64,000 nucleotides of DNA from Streptosporangium roseum DSM 43021 (GCF_000024865.1 NC_013595.1:992001-1056000), one strand, 5' to 3'. Positions 50,397 to 59,028 are shown, counted from the first letter of the stretch. Made by a program: numbers and translations. Notes: generated from the sequence alone by a model not told the origin.

Positions 50397-50846
50397 ATGA
50401 CGGAGATCACCGAGAACACGCAGGTCGCGCAGCCGGACGAGCAGGTCAGGGCCCTGGAGCGGCTCGTCGGCTCCTGGCGGGTGAGCGGAGGAGCCGAGGG
50501 GACGGTCACCTACCGCTGGCTGGACGGCGGCTTCTTCCTCATCCAGGACATCGAGATGGAGCAGTACGGCCAGCGCATCGCCGGCTTCGAGGTGATCGGT
50601 CGTGAGAAGCCCTTCGGCGCGGAGAGTGCCGGCGAGGACATCAAGTCCCGCTTCTACGACAGCCAGGGCAACACCTTCGACTACGTCTACGAGCTCGACG
50701 GTGACACCCTGACCATCTGGGGCGGCGAGAAGGGCTCACCCGCGTACTACAGGGGAACCTTCAGCGCCGACGGCGACACCCTCTCCGGCGCGTGGGTCTA
50801 CCCCGGCGGCGGAGGTTACGACTCCAGCATGACCAGGATCAAGTAG
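50397..50846 (+). CDS. Small lipocalin-like/DUF1579-type protein
   Basis: A 149-residue cytoplasmic beta-rich protein. Pattern: LERLVGSWRVSGGAEGTVTYRWLDGGFFLIQDIE, IAGFEVIG, KSRFYDSQGNTFDYVYELDGDTLTIWGG and YYRGTFSADGDTLSGAWVYPGGGGY, the alternating strands of a small barrel like those of DUF1579 and related lipocalin-fold proteins. Probably binds a small molecule. The ATG follows AGGAAGGA. A stress or secondary-metabolite role is often guessed for the family, but the neighbours do not settle it. Confidence 0.72.
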   Translation: MTEITENTQVAQPDEQVRALERLVGSWRVSGGAEGTVTYRWLDGGFFLIQDIEMEQYGQRIAGFEVIGREKPFGAESAGEDIKSRFYDSQGNTFDYVYELDGDTLTIWGGEKGSPAYYRGTFSADGDTLSGAWVYPGGGGYDSSMTRIK

Positions 50847-50925
50847 GCCCGCCGACCGGTCCGCAGGGGAGACGGGGGCCGGGCGCGGTCGCGGCCGGCC
50901 CCCGCAGGTCCTCCGGGGCGGGGGA

Positions 50926-52236
50926 TCAGGCGCCGACGGGGAAGTTGCCGCGCAGGACGTTCCGGGGATCGCGCCGGCGCTTGATCTCCCGCAGGCGGGT
51001 CAGGACGGCGGGGGTGAAGGCGACCGCCACGGTTTCGGCCGGGTTCAGGTAGGTGTACGGCTTGCGCCCGCTGACGGCGGGGGCGAGGCTCCGGACGAGT
51101 TCCCGCTGCCTGGTCCGGATGGCGGCCGCGACGTCGGGGGTGGACGGGACCCCGAACAGGTAGAGGGCGTAGGGCTCGGTCAGGGGGCCGTGCGGGCTCT
51201 CGGAAGGCCGGGCCAGGGCTCCGCCCAGGTGCCGGACCTGCACGCTGAGCAGTGGGTCGATGGGCGCCGAGAGCAGGGTCTTGGCCGCGAGGTCGTCCAG
51301 GCCGGTCAGCAGTTCGCCGCGGGACATGCCGGGGCCGGGAGTGGTCGGTTCGGCGGTGATGGCGCCGAGCTCGGCGACCGGCATGGCGGCGCGGCTGTCG
51401 GAGATCAGTCCGCCGATCCGGTCCAGAGGGCGCAGCAGCGCCCGGCCCTCGGCCGCGTCGCCCAGGTGGGTGACGTCCACGGCGACCAGCGGCGCCGAGC
51501 CGGGGAACTGCAGCAGGTCGAACCAGACGGTCAGCTCGTCGGGGGCCGTGGTGGTGATCGCCCGGTACGCCTCCAGCACCTCCGCCGCGCGGTCCGCCGG
51601 CCAGAGCAGGCGCCCGCCGTACAGGGCGGGTGCGGGGTGCAGGTCGAATTCGATCGCGGTGACCAGTGCGAAGTCGCCGCCGCCGCCGCGCAGCGCCCAG
51701 AACAGGTCGGCGTCGGAGTCGGCGGTGACCCGGGCCCGGACCCCGTCGGCGTCGACGACCTCGAAGGCGGTGACGGAGTCGGCGGCCCATCCGTAGCTGC
51801 GGCCGAACCAGCTGAGCCCGCCGCCGAGGGTGTAGCCGGCCACGCTGACCACCGGCGAGCTGCCGGGCAGTCCGGTCAGGCCATGCGGCCCGGCCACGGA
51901 CTGCACCTGCCCCCAGGCGACGCCCGCGCCGACGCGGGCGGTGCGGGCGCCGGGATCCACCCGCACCTCGTCGAGCCTGCCGGTGCGCAGCAGGATCACC
52001 CCGTCCACATCACCCGTGGCGCCGTGGCCGCTGGGCTGGGCCGACACCGTCAGTCCCGCGTCGCGGGCGTAGCGCACCAGGGCCGCCACGTCGTCGGCGC
52101 CGGCGGCCTCGACCACCGCCCGCACCGGCTGCTCGACGGCCAGGTTCCACGGCCGGCGGGCCTGGTCGAAGCCGTCGTCTCCCGCCAGCGACACGTGGCC
52201 GCGGATCAGGGAGCGCAGGTCGTTGAGGTTACTCAT
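50926..52236 (-). CDS. FAD-binding oxidoreductase (berberine-bridge type)
   Basis: A 436-residue flavoenzyme of the PCMH/BBE group. The FAD domain shows the strand and loop of AALVRYARDAGLTVSAQPSGHGATG, where H70 is the residue usually bonded covalently to the 8-alpha position of FAD, followed by VGAGVAWGQV and GYTLGGGLSWFGRSYGWAADSV. The usual second cysteine link of the bicovalent class is absent at the site following the GxxG segment. The BBE C-terminal motif reads YLNPAETVAVAFTPAVLTRLREIKRRRDPRNVLRGN. Oxidises an alcohol or sugar with O2, or acts in natural-product tailoring. Starts with ATG. Confidence 0.88.
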   Translation of the reverse strand: MSNLNDLRSLIRGHVSLAGDDGFDQARRPWNLAVEQPVRAVVEAAGADDVAALVRYARDAGLTVSAQPSGHGATGDVDGVILLRTGRLDEVRVDPGARTARVGAGVAWGQVQSVAGPHGLTGLPGSSPVVSVAGYTLGGGLSWFGRSYGWAADSVTAFEVVDADGVRARVTADSDADLFWALRGGGGDFALVTAIEFDLHPAPALYGGRLLWPADRAAEVLEAYRAITTTAPDELTVWFDLLQFPGSAPLVAVDVTHLGDAAEGRALLRPLDRIGGLISDSRAAMPVAELGAITAEPTTPGPGMSRGELLTGLDDLAAKTLLSAPIDPLLSVQVRHLGGALARPSESPHGPLTEPYALYLFGVPSTPDVAAAIRTRQRELVRSLAPAVSGRKPYTYLNPAETVAVAFTPAVLTRLREIKRRRDPRNVLRGNFPVGA

Positions 52237-52270
52237 GATCTCTTCTTTCGGGGGTCAGTTCGCGAACCGC

Positions 52271-52561
52271 TCAGCGGCCGAAGACGGCGGTGGGGTCGCC
52301 GGTGAACCAGAGGCAGTCGATGCCGACCCGGCGCATGCCCCAGCGGTCGCCGTCACGGACGAGGCCGACGTCGTAGAGGTTCTTCAGCAGGGCGTTCTTG
52401 CTCCGGTCGGCGGTGAGCAGGTGCTGGGCCTCGATCAGTGCGGTGAGGCGCGCGGTGTCGCCGTCGACGGCGATGCGCGGGTCGGTGACCTGGTGGGTCG
52501 TGTCCACCCGGCCGCTGAACATGCCCAGGATGGTAGCGACGATCGTGTCCCGCCCGAACAT
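52271..52561 (-). pseudogene. NTF2-like (SnoaL) protein, N-terminally truncated
   Basis: A 96-residue frame holding the second half of an NTF2/SnoaL-type fold: DTTHQVTDPRIAVDGDTARLTALIEAQHLL, then NLYDVGLVRDGDRWGMRRVGIDCLWFTGD. Intact members are about 130-150 residues and start with a helix (D-R-Y-x-x-A-L-D) that is missing here. The initial ATG coincides with the last base of the sulfotransferase stop (TGATG), so the front half was probably deleted when the genes were joined. It might still be translated by coupling; as a stand-alone cone fold it would be incomplete. Confidence 0.6.
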
Positions 52562-53238
52562 CAGCGGCGCAGGACCATCCGGGCGATCCGCCTGCGAGCG
52601 TCGCGGACGAAGCTCTCACTGTCGTTGAGCCGGGGGAACGGCGCCGCGGGGACGGGGAGACCGAGAAAGGCGCAGAGCGGCTCCCAGCCCTGCGTGACGT
52701 CGTAGACCAGCACCCGGTCCGGCGGGAACGACGCGCGCACCGCGTCGGTGTGGTCCTTGAAGACCTTCAGGACGTGTGCCTTGTCGGTGATGTCGCCGCC
52801 GAAGACCCGCTCGACGACCACCTCGCGGGTCATCCTGGTGAACGCGGCGAAATCACCGCTCATCCGGCACAGTACGGCGTATCCCGCGCGTCCGGCCAGG
52901 GACTCCCTTTTGCGTGCCTGCTTGAAGATCGTGGCCTCCATGCTCCTGTACCACCGCTGGGGGTCCCGGACGTTCAGCAGGATCTTGGCCTCGGGGTAGT
53001 GGTCGGCGAGCTCGCGCCAGTAGGACGCGCCCGGCCAGTCGACCGTGGCCTGGTAGCCGTCGAACACCGCGTCCCAGTCCGCCGACCGTCCCTCCGCGAT
53101 GTCCAGCCACTGCCCGGCCATCTCGGGATGATCGAAGATCTCAAGCATGTGATAGCAGGGCCGCAGGCCCAGATGCTCCAGCGCCGCCTTCAACGAGGCG
53201 GTCCCCGTACGGCCGAACCCCGCTCCGATGACCTGCAT
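52561..53238 (-). CDS. Sulfotransferase family protein
   Basis: A 225-residue P-loop sulfotransferase-like protein. The 5'-phosphosulfate-binding loop is VIGAGFGRTGTASLKAALEHLG (about 3-24). Other family segments are HPEMAGQWLD, AKILLNVRDPQRWYRSMEATIF (the 3'-phosphate-binding region, about 88-110) and the late LVYDVTQGWEPLCAFLG. It belongs to the group with an early G-F-G-R-T-G-T loop common in actinobacteria and eukaryotes; acceptor unknown. The ATG is chosen at the loop. It abuts the truncated NTF2-like gene. Confidence 0.85.
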   Translation of the reverse strand: MQVIGAGFGRTGTASLKAALEHLGLRPCYHMLEIFDHPEMAGQWLDIAEGRSADWDAVFDGYQATVDWPGASYWRELADHYPEAKILLNVRDPQRWYRSMEATIFKQARKRESLAGRAGYAVLCRMSGDFAAFTRMTREVVVERVFGGDITDKAHVLKVFKDHTDAVRASFPPDRVLVYDVTQGWEPLCAFLGLPVPAAPFPRLNDSESFVRDARRRIARMVLRR

Positions 53239-53424
53239 GTGACCTCCCGGCCGCCCCGTCGTCCCGTGTGGCGGCGCGTCCGGTCTGCGGCCGCCGGCCC
53301 GCCACCTCCTGGATGCCCGGAGCTGTGACCTGCGGAACATCGGGCCGCCCGGGAACGCGATCATGATCACCTCGGGTGGCCTGTCCGCCGCTCCCGAGGC
53401 GCGGGCCTGACGGGCGGGCCCGGC

Positions 53425-53955
53425 TCAGCCGGCCTGCCCCCGGGTGTAGTGGGCGCGGGCCTTGGCGCGGTTGCCGCAGCCGGTCATGGAGCACCAGCGG
53501 CGGCGGCCGTTGCGTGAGGTGTCGAGGAACCAGAGCACGCAGCCGGGCCCGTCGCATTTCCGCACCCGTCCGGGAGGCGCCGTCCGGACGAGGTCGAGGA
53601 AGGCCCGCCCGGCCTCCCAGGCGGGTAGCCACGCCGGGTCGTCCAGCTCCGGACGTTCCGCCGGCCCGTGACCGTCGATGCTCAGCCGGAGCCGGCCGTG
53701 GGCGAGCACGGTGTTGAGCTCGCCGTACTCATTCTCCTCAAGTGCCCGCCGGATCGCGCGTCGTGCGTGTCGCAGCGGTCCGAGCGGGGTCTGGCCCTCC
53801 GGATCCACCGGCCCGAACTCGTCCTCGTGCTCAGCGAGCCAGGTCCGCAGGCCGGCGGGGTCCGCCAGGTAGTCCAGCATCCGCCCCTGCTCGGGCCACT
53901 CGGTGTTGACGAGGTCCAGAGCCAGAGGCTCCCCGGTCAGCGGTCTGTCGGTCAC
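53425..53955 (-). CDS. CGNR zinc-finger (ABATE) regulator
   Basis: A 176-residue protein. The N-terminal ABATE domain (about 5-120; EPLALDLVNTEWPEQGRMLDYLADPAGLRTWL) is joined to the C-terminal CGNR zinc finger (about 130-176; RVRKCDGPGCVLWFLDTSRNGRRRWCSMTGCGNRAKARAHY), in which cysteines at four positions bind zinc and CGNR gives the name. Such proteins are proposed DNA-binding stress regulators. The start is GTG. It diverges from an epoxide-hydrolase-like gene across a large inverted repeat, suggesting control of that gene. Confidence 0.9.
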   Translation of the reverse strand: MTDRPLTGEPLALDLVNTEWPEQGRMLDYLADPAGLRTWLAEHEDEFGPVDPEGQTPLGPLRHARRAIRRALEENEYGELNTVLAHGRLRLSIDGHGPAERPELDDPAWLPAWEAGRAFLDLVRTAPPGRVRKCDGPGCVLWFLDTSRNGRRRWCSMTGCGNRAKARAHYTRGQAG

Positions 53956-53963
53956 CGTCCAAT

Positions 53964-54042
53964 CCTAACCCTCAAAGTCGCTTTGACAAGTTAGGTTCGC
54001 GACCGTACGGTCTAACCGACAAGAGCGATTTAGAGGGTTAGG
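53964..54042. promoter_or_regulatory. Divergent promoter framed by a long inverted repeat
   Basis: Left arm CCTAACCCTCAAAGTCGCTT recurs as the complement CCTAACCCTCTAAATCGCTC at the right end (about 18 of 22 matched). Between them runs a consensus-like promoter toward the hydrolase gene: TTGACA at 53983-53988, 17 bases, then TACGGT at 54006-54011. The left arm covers part of the -35 region. Arms bound together could loop out the promoter. The likely binder is the adjacent CGNR protein. Confidence 0.72.
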
Positions 54043-54124
54043 CGATATTCGGCGGTGGCCCGGACGATCCCCGCCCCTCGGCTCGCCCGCGTCGGCAGAT
54101 CAAGATCGAACAGAGGAGACCGGA

Positions 54125-55027
54125 ATGTCCACCACTGACACGGCCGTCGGCGACATCGCCACGAACGGGGTCCGGCACCGCACCGTCGAGGTCCAGGGGC
54201 TGCGGGTCTTCTACCGGGAGGCGGGAGACCCGGCCAACCCGACGCTGGTCCTGCTGCACGGTTTCCCGAGCAGTTCGGCGATGTTCCGGAACCTGCTGCG
54301 CGACCTGGCCGACTCGTATCACCTGATCGCGCCGGACCACATCGGCTTCGGGCAGTCGGCGATGCCCCCGGCCGGCGATTTCCCGTACAGCTTCGAAAAG
54401 CTGACCGAGGTCACCGTCGGGCTGCTGGACGCTCTCGGCGTCGACCGGTTCGCCCTCTACATCCAGGACTACGGCGCGCCGATCGGGCTGCGCATCGCCG
54501 GCCGTGACCCGGAACGGGTGACCGCGATCATCAGTCAGAGCGGCAACGCCTACCTGGAGGGCTTCACTCCCTTCTGGGAGGTCCTGTTCGCCCACGCCAA
54601 GGACCGGGCCGCCAACGAAGCCGAGGTCCGTACGCTCCTGGAGGCGGAGGCGACCCGGTGGCAGTACACCCACGGCGTGCCCGCCGACCGGCTCGACCGT
54701 CTCACTCCGGACACCTGGACCCTCGACCAGGCCTACCTGGACCGGCCCGGGAACAAGGAGATTCAGCTCCAGCTCTTCTGGGACTACCAGTTCAACCTCG
54801 ACGGCTATCCCGGCTTCCAGGAGTACTTCCGTACGCACCGGCCGCCTGTGCTCGTCGCGTGGGGGGAGAACGACGAGATCTTCGGCGCCGACGGGGCTCG
54901 GGCATACGCCCGCGACCTGCCCGACGCGGAGATCCACCTCCTGGACGCCGGGCACTTCGCCCTGGAGACCCATGGCGCCGAGATCGCGGCGCTCATCCGC
55001 GACTTCCTCGGCCGGAAGGTCTCCTGA
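54125..55027 (+). CDS. Alpha/beta hydrolase with Asp nucleophile (haloalkane dehalogenase/epoxide hydrolase type)
   Basis: A 300-residue hydrolase. Oxyanion motif LLHGFPSSSAMFRNL (about 43-57), nucleophile in LYIQDYGAPIGLRIA (Asp near residue 119, in place of serine), acid in WGENDEIFG and base in LDAGHFALE. The Q-D-Y-G elbow is shared by haloalkane dehalogenases and epoxide hydrolases. The cap domain has the FTPFWEVLF helix. Epoxide or halide opening is the expected chemistry, the exact substrate is unknown. Driven by the TTGACA/TACGGT promoter in the divergent gap. Start ATG after AGGAGACCGG. Confidence 0.88.
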   Translation: MSTTDTAVGDIATNGVRHRTVEVQGLRVFYREAGDPANPTLVLLHGFPSSSAMFRNLLRDLADSYHLIAPDHIGFGQSAMPPAGDFPYSFEKLTEVTVGLLDALGVDRFALYIQDYGAPIGLRIAGRDPERVTAIISQSGNAYLEGFTPFWEVLFAHAKDRAANEAEVRTLLEAEATRWQYTHGVPADRLDRLTPDTWTLDQAYLDRPGNKEIQLQLFWDYQFNLDGYPGFQEYFRTHRPPVLVAWGENDEIFGADGARAYARDLPDAEIHLLDAGHFALETHGAEIAALIRDFLGRKVS

Positions 55028-55296
55028 CCGCTCGCTCCGCCCGGCGCGTCGAGCGCGCCGGCGGCGCGAAAGCCTTTCCGGGCTCGGCGTGCCGGTGTGA
55101 GGGATCGATTCTCAGGGAGGCATAAATAGATGAAATTAAATAAGTACGACATTTCTCCATCGTTGGTTAATCCATTTAAATCTCATTAAGCAGGGCGATG
55201 GATCCTCGTGTCGATCATGGGGTACTTCGGGGGGTGCCACCGCTGTCGCGGTCTGCAGAACCTGATTCCCCGGAATCGTGAACGACATGGAATGCG
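55028..55296. other. Region upstream of the collagen-like gene, with an A+T-rich island
   Basis: Positions 55125-55190 are strongly A+T-rich in an otherwise G+C-rich chromosome (GATGAAATTAAATAAG, then TTTAAATCTCATTAAGC). This could be an Lsr2-silenced, late-expressed or sporulation-type promoter, or a trace of transfer. TTGGTT followed 17 bases later by TTAAGC is a possible promoter. No gene is here. Confidence 0.5.
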
Positions 55297-58200
55297 ATGA
55301 CATCTAGCGGTATCAGACGGGCTCCAAATGTGGACCCCGGGAAACGCGGCCGGAGCTGGGCCGTCGCAACAACGGCAATCGGCGCTATCCTGGCGATCTC
55401 ATGTCAGACGCCGTCAAGCGCCACTTCGGAGAGCGCGGGCGCCTTTCTCCTCCAGTATCGGGCCGGTGGTGGCGAATCCACTTCTGCCCGCTACGACGTC
55501 CGGACTCTCGACAGTTCGAGCCTCCGTGTGGGGGGAGCTTTCGCGCTGAGGCACTGCGGGTGCCGAAGGCGCCATTGTTGCCACCGCGGCTGCAATGGTT
55601 GGAACGGCCATAACGGCTGCAATGGTCACAACGGCCGTAATGGCCGCAACGGGCGGGACGGTCGCGACGGCCGCGACGGTCGTGACGGCCGGCACGGGCC
55701 GCCGGGAACGCGGGGCCCGGCGGGCGCCACCGGCCCGGGAGGCCCGACTGGTCCTGCGGGTCCGGGGGGTCCGACTGGTCCTGCGGGCACTACGGGTGCG
55801 ACGGGTCCGGGAGGCCCGACTGGTCCTGCGGGTGCGACCGGCGCGACCGGTGCCACGGGTGCGGCGGGTCCTGCGGGTGATACGGGTCCTGCTGGTGCGA
55901 CTGGTGCGACTGGTGCGACTGGTGCGACTGGTGCCACGGGCCCTGCGGGTGAGACGGGTCCTTCCGGTCCTGCGGGCGAGAGGGGTCCTGCGGGTGACAT
56001 AGGTCCTGCTGGCGCGACCGGTGCCACAGGTGCGACGGGTGCGACAGGCCCTGCGGGTGCGACGGGTCCGGGGGGGCCGGCTGGTCCTGCGGGTGCGACC
56101 GGCGCGACCGGTGCCACGGGTGCGGCGGGTCCTGCGGGTGAGAGGGGTCCTGCGGGTGAGACTGGTGTGACGGGCGCTACGGGTCCTGCGGGGGCGGCGG
56201 GTGAGACCGGTGCTACGGGCCCTGCGGGGCCGGCGGGTGAGACGGGTCCTTCCGGTCCTGCGGGCGAGAGGGGTCCTGCGGGTGACATAGGTCCTGCTGG
56301 CGCGACCGGTGCCACAGGTGCGACGGGTCCGGGGGGCCCGGCTGGTCCTGCGGGTGCGACCGGCGCTACGGGCGCTACGGGTGCGGCCGGTCCTGCGGGC
56401 GAGAGAGGTCCTGCGGGTGACACAGGTCCGGTGGGTCCTGCGGGTGAGACCGGTGCGGCCGGTCCTGCGGGTCCTGCCGGTGACACGGGCCCTGCTGGTC
56501 CTACAGGTGCGAGGGGTCCTGCGGGTGACACTGGCGCCGTGGGCCCTGCTGGCCCAGTGGGTCCTGCCGGTGATACAGGTCCTGCCGGTCCGGCGGGCGC
56601 GACCGGTGCCACGGGCGCTACGGGCGCTACGGGCGCTACGGGTGCTACGGGTGCGGCCGGTCCTGCGGGCGAGAGAGGTCCTGCGGGTGCGACCGGTGCG
56701 ACCGGTGCCACGGGTGCGACGGGTCCTGCGGGAGAGAGGGGTCCTGCGGGTGACACGGGTCCTGCGGGTGAGACGGGTCCCGCGGGCGCAAGGGGTCCTG
56801 CGGGTGCGACTGGTGATACGGGTCTGGTGGGTCCGGCTGGTGATACGGGCCCTGCTGGTCCTGCGGGCGAGAGGGGTCCTGCGGGTGAGACGGGTCCTGC
56901 CGGTCCGGCGGGCGCTACGGGCGCCACGGGTGCGGCCGGTCCTGCGGGCGAGAGGGGTCCTGCGGGTGACATAGGTCCTGCCGGTGCGACCGGTGCGACC
57001 GGTGCCGTGGGCCCTGCGGGTCCTGCGGGTGAGACCGGTGCTACGGGTCCTGCGGGCGCAAGGGGTCCTGTGGGTGCGACCGGTGCGACCGGTGCCACGG
57101 GTCCTGCGGGCGCAAGGGGTCTTGCGGGCGCAAGGGGTCTTGCGGGTGCGACCGGTGCTACGGGTCTGGTGGGCCCTGCTGGTGATACGGGTCCTGCCGG
57201 TCCTGCCGGTGCGAGGGGTCCTGCGGGTGACACAGGTCCGGCGGGTCCTGCGGGCGCGACTGGTGCGGCCGGTCCTGCAGGTGCTGCGGGTGAGAGAGGT
57301 CCTGCTGGTGACATAGGTCCGGCGGGTCCTGCGGGTGACACGGGTCCGGCTGGCCCGGCGGGTGCGGCTGGTCCAGCAGGTGACACGGGCGCCATGGGCC
57401 CTGCCGGCTCAGTGGGTCCTGCCGGTGCGAGGGGTCCTGCGGGTGACACAGGTCCGGCGGGTCCTGTGGGCGCGACTGGTGCGGCCGGTCCTGCCGGTCC
57501 TGTGGGTGAGACCGGTGCAACGGGTGATACGGGTCCTGTCGGCCCGGCGGGTGCGGTTGGTCCGGTGGGCGCGGCGGGTCCTGCCGGTCCTGCGGGGCCC
57601 GCGGGCGAGACGGGTCCGGCGGGTGTGACCGGTGCGGCGGGTCCTGCGGGTGACACGGGTCCTGCCGGCCCGGCTGGTCCTGCCGGTGCGGCGGGCCCTG
57701 CGGGTGACATAGGTCCGGCGGGTCCAGCGGGTGCGGCCGGTCCTGCCGGTCCTGTGGGTGAGACCGGTGCAACGGGTGATACGGGTCCTGTCGGCCCGGC
57801 GGGTGCGGTTGGTCCGGTGGGCGCGGCGGGTCCTGCCGGTCCTGCGGGGCCCGCGGGCGAGACGGGTCCGGCGGGTGTGACCGGTGCGGCGGGTCCTGCG
57901 GGTGACACGGGTCCTGCCGGCCCGGCTGGTCCTGCGGGAGAGACGGGTCCTGCGGGGCCGGTGGGTGCGACGGGTGCCACGGGTGCGACCGGTGACACGG
58001 GGGACACGGGTGCCACGGGCGCGGCTGGTCCCGCGGGCGCGACCGGTGCCACGGGTGCGACCGGCGCCACAGGCCCGGCGGGTCCCGCGGGGCCGGTGGG
58101 TCCTGCCGGTGCTCCGGGCGCGACGGGTGCCACGGGTGCCACGGGGGCGACAGGTCCCGCTGGCCCGGCGGGTGCGACCGGTCCTGCGGGTGACACGGGT

Positions 58201-59001
58201 CCTGCGGGTCCGGTTGGTCTTGCGGGGCCGGTTGGACCCGCGGGTGCGGCGGGTGCGGCGGGCCTCGTGGGTCCGGCGGGCCCTGCGGGTGCGGTTGGTC
58301 CGGTGGGCGCGGCGGGGGAGACGGGTCCTGCCGGTCCTGTGGGTCCGGCGGGCGCGGCAGGCCTGGCGGGTGCCACGGGCGCGGCGGGTCCCGCGGGTCC
58401 GGCGGGTGCCGCCGGTCCCGAGGGCGCCACGGGTCCTGCGGGCGACATAGGTCCCGCGGGTCCCGCGGGCCCGGTGGGCCCCGCGGGTGCTCCGGGCGCG
58501 ACGGGTGCCACGGGTGCCACGGGTGCGGCTGGTCCCGCGGGTCCCGCGGGCCCGGTGGGTCCTGCCGGTGCTCCGGGCGCGACGGGTGCCACGGGTGCCA
58601 CGGGCGCTGCTGGTCCCGTGGGTCCGGAAGGCCCCGCAGGACCGCGATCCGCCCTCGCCACGTCGTCCTTGCTCCTCGACGAGTTCGTCACGTCGGTACG
58701 AGGCGGCGGAACACTGGCTCTCCGCGACCCGAGGACGACCCCCGTCTGGCACAACCTCTCGGGTCTGCCCGGCTTCCCCAACGGCGTGACCGACGTCGCC
58801 ACGTCGGTGATCTTCGAGGGTGTGTTGCCCTACCTGCACGTCGCGGTGCAGAGCGCAAGCGGCGACATCGCCCGGACACGGTGCCTCGTGGGGCTTCCCG
58901 TTCCGGTCATGGGAGGTTACTTTGCCCCGGGAACGCCCCTCGGGCCTCCGGCGTACCCGGCGAACTGCACCGCCTTCGTCAACAACACGCCAACGTTCTG
59001 A
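55297..59001 (+). CDS. Large collagen-like protein (about 340 Gly-X-Y triplets)
   Basis: A 1234-residue protein, probably exported: residues 20-36 are hydrophobic after a basic stretch, and C36 gives a weak lipobox alternative. Residues 86-100 are rich in cysteine and arginine (C87, C89, C94, C95, C99). From G98 to R1117 the sequence is uninterrupted Gly-X-Y, about 340 triplets. The first twelve are unusual: G-[C/W/H/R]-[N/D/H] (GCN, GWN, GHN, GRN, GRD x4). The rest use GPA, GAT, GDT, GET and GER. A C-terminal domain of 117 residues with two cysteines (TRCLVG, PANCTAF) may be a trimerisation or surface cap. The array has exact internal duplications, so length may vary between strains. Alone in its transcription unit; ends at a strong hairpin. 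Function: a surface or spore-coat filament is an inference. Confidence 0.9.
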   Translation: MTSSGIRRAPNVDPGKRGRSWAVATTAIGAILAISCQTPSSATSESAGAFLLQYRAGGGESTSARYDVRTLDSSSLRVGGAFALRHCGCRRRHCCHRGCNGWNGHNGCNGHNGRNGRNGRDGRDGRDGRDGRHGPPGTRGPAGATGPGGPTGPAGPGGPTGPAGTTGATGPGGPTGPAGATGATGATGAAGPAGDTGPAGATGATGATGATGATGPAGETGPSGPAGERGPAGDIGPAGATGATGATGATGPAGATGPGGPAGPAGATGATGATGAAGPAGERGPAGETGVTGATGPAGAAGETGATGPAGPAGETGPSGPAGERGPAGDIGPAGATGATGATGPGGPAGPAGATGATGATGAAGPAGERGPAGDTGPVGPAGETGAAGPAGPAGDTGPAGPTGARGPAGDTGAVGPAGPVGPAGDTGPAGPAGATGATGATGATGATGATGAAGPAGERGPAGATGATGATGATGPAGERGPAGDTGPAGETGPAGARGPAGATGDTGLVGPAGDTGPAGPAGERGPAGETGPAGPAGATGATGAAGPAGERGPAGDIGPAGATGATGAVGPAGPAGETGATGPAGARGPVGATGATGATGPAGARGLAGARGLAGATGATGLVGPAGDTGPAGPAGARGPAGDTGPAGPAGATGAAGPAGAAGERGPAGDIGPAGPAGDTGPAGPAGAAGPAGDTGAMGPAGSVGPAGARGPAGDTGPAGPVGATGAAGPAGPVGETGATGDTGPVGPAGAVGPVGAAGPAGPAGPAGETGPAGVTGAAGPAGDTGPAGPAGPAGAAGPAGDIGPAGPAGAAGPAGPVGETGATGDTGPVGPAGAVGPVGAAGPAGPAGPAGETGPAGVTGAAGPAGDTGPAGPAGPAGETGPAGPVGATGATGATGDTGDTGATGAAGPAGATGATGATGATGPAGPAGPVGPAGAPGATGATGATGATGPAGPAGATGPAGDTGPAGPVGLAGPVGPAGAAGAAGLVGPAGPAGAVGPVGAAGETGPAGPVGPAGAAGLAGATGAAGPAGPAGAAGPEGATGPAGDIGPAGPAGPVGPAGAPGATGATGATGAAGPAGPAGPVGPAGAPGATGATGATGAAGPVGPEGPAGPRSALATSSLLLDEFVTSVRGGGTLALRDPRTTPVWHNLSGLPGFPNGVTDVATSVIFEGVLPYLHVAVQSASGDIARTRCLVGLPVPVMGGYFAPGTPLGPPAYPANCTAFVNNTPTF
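57478..57935 (+). repeat. 206-bp exact direct duplication inside the collagen-like gene
   Basis: Bases 57478-57683 recur without change at 57730-57935, an offset of 252 bp (28 triplets, in frame). A second exact repeat of 96 bp occurs earlier, at 55945-56040 and 56233-56328 (offset 288 bp, also in frame). Both preserve the Gly register, consistent with recent unequal recombination. Confidence 0.9.
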
Positions 59002-59028
59002 GCCCCGTCGGGGCCTGACGAGATGACC

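Noticed and set aside
55626..58802. Very long minus-strand open frame rich in Pro/Ala/Val opposite the collagen-like gene
   Set aside because: The Gly-X-Y codons (GGN-CCN-GCN and similar) give stop-free complements, so the frame is forced by the repeat. It has no start signal, domain or plausible composition.
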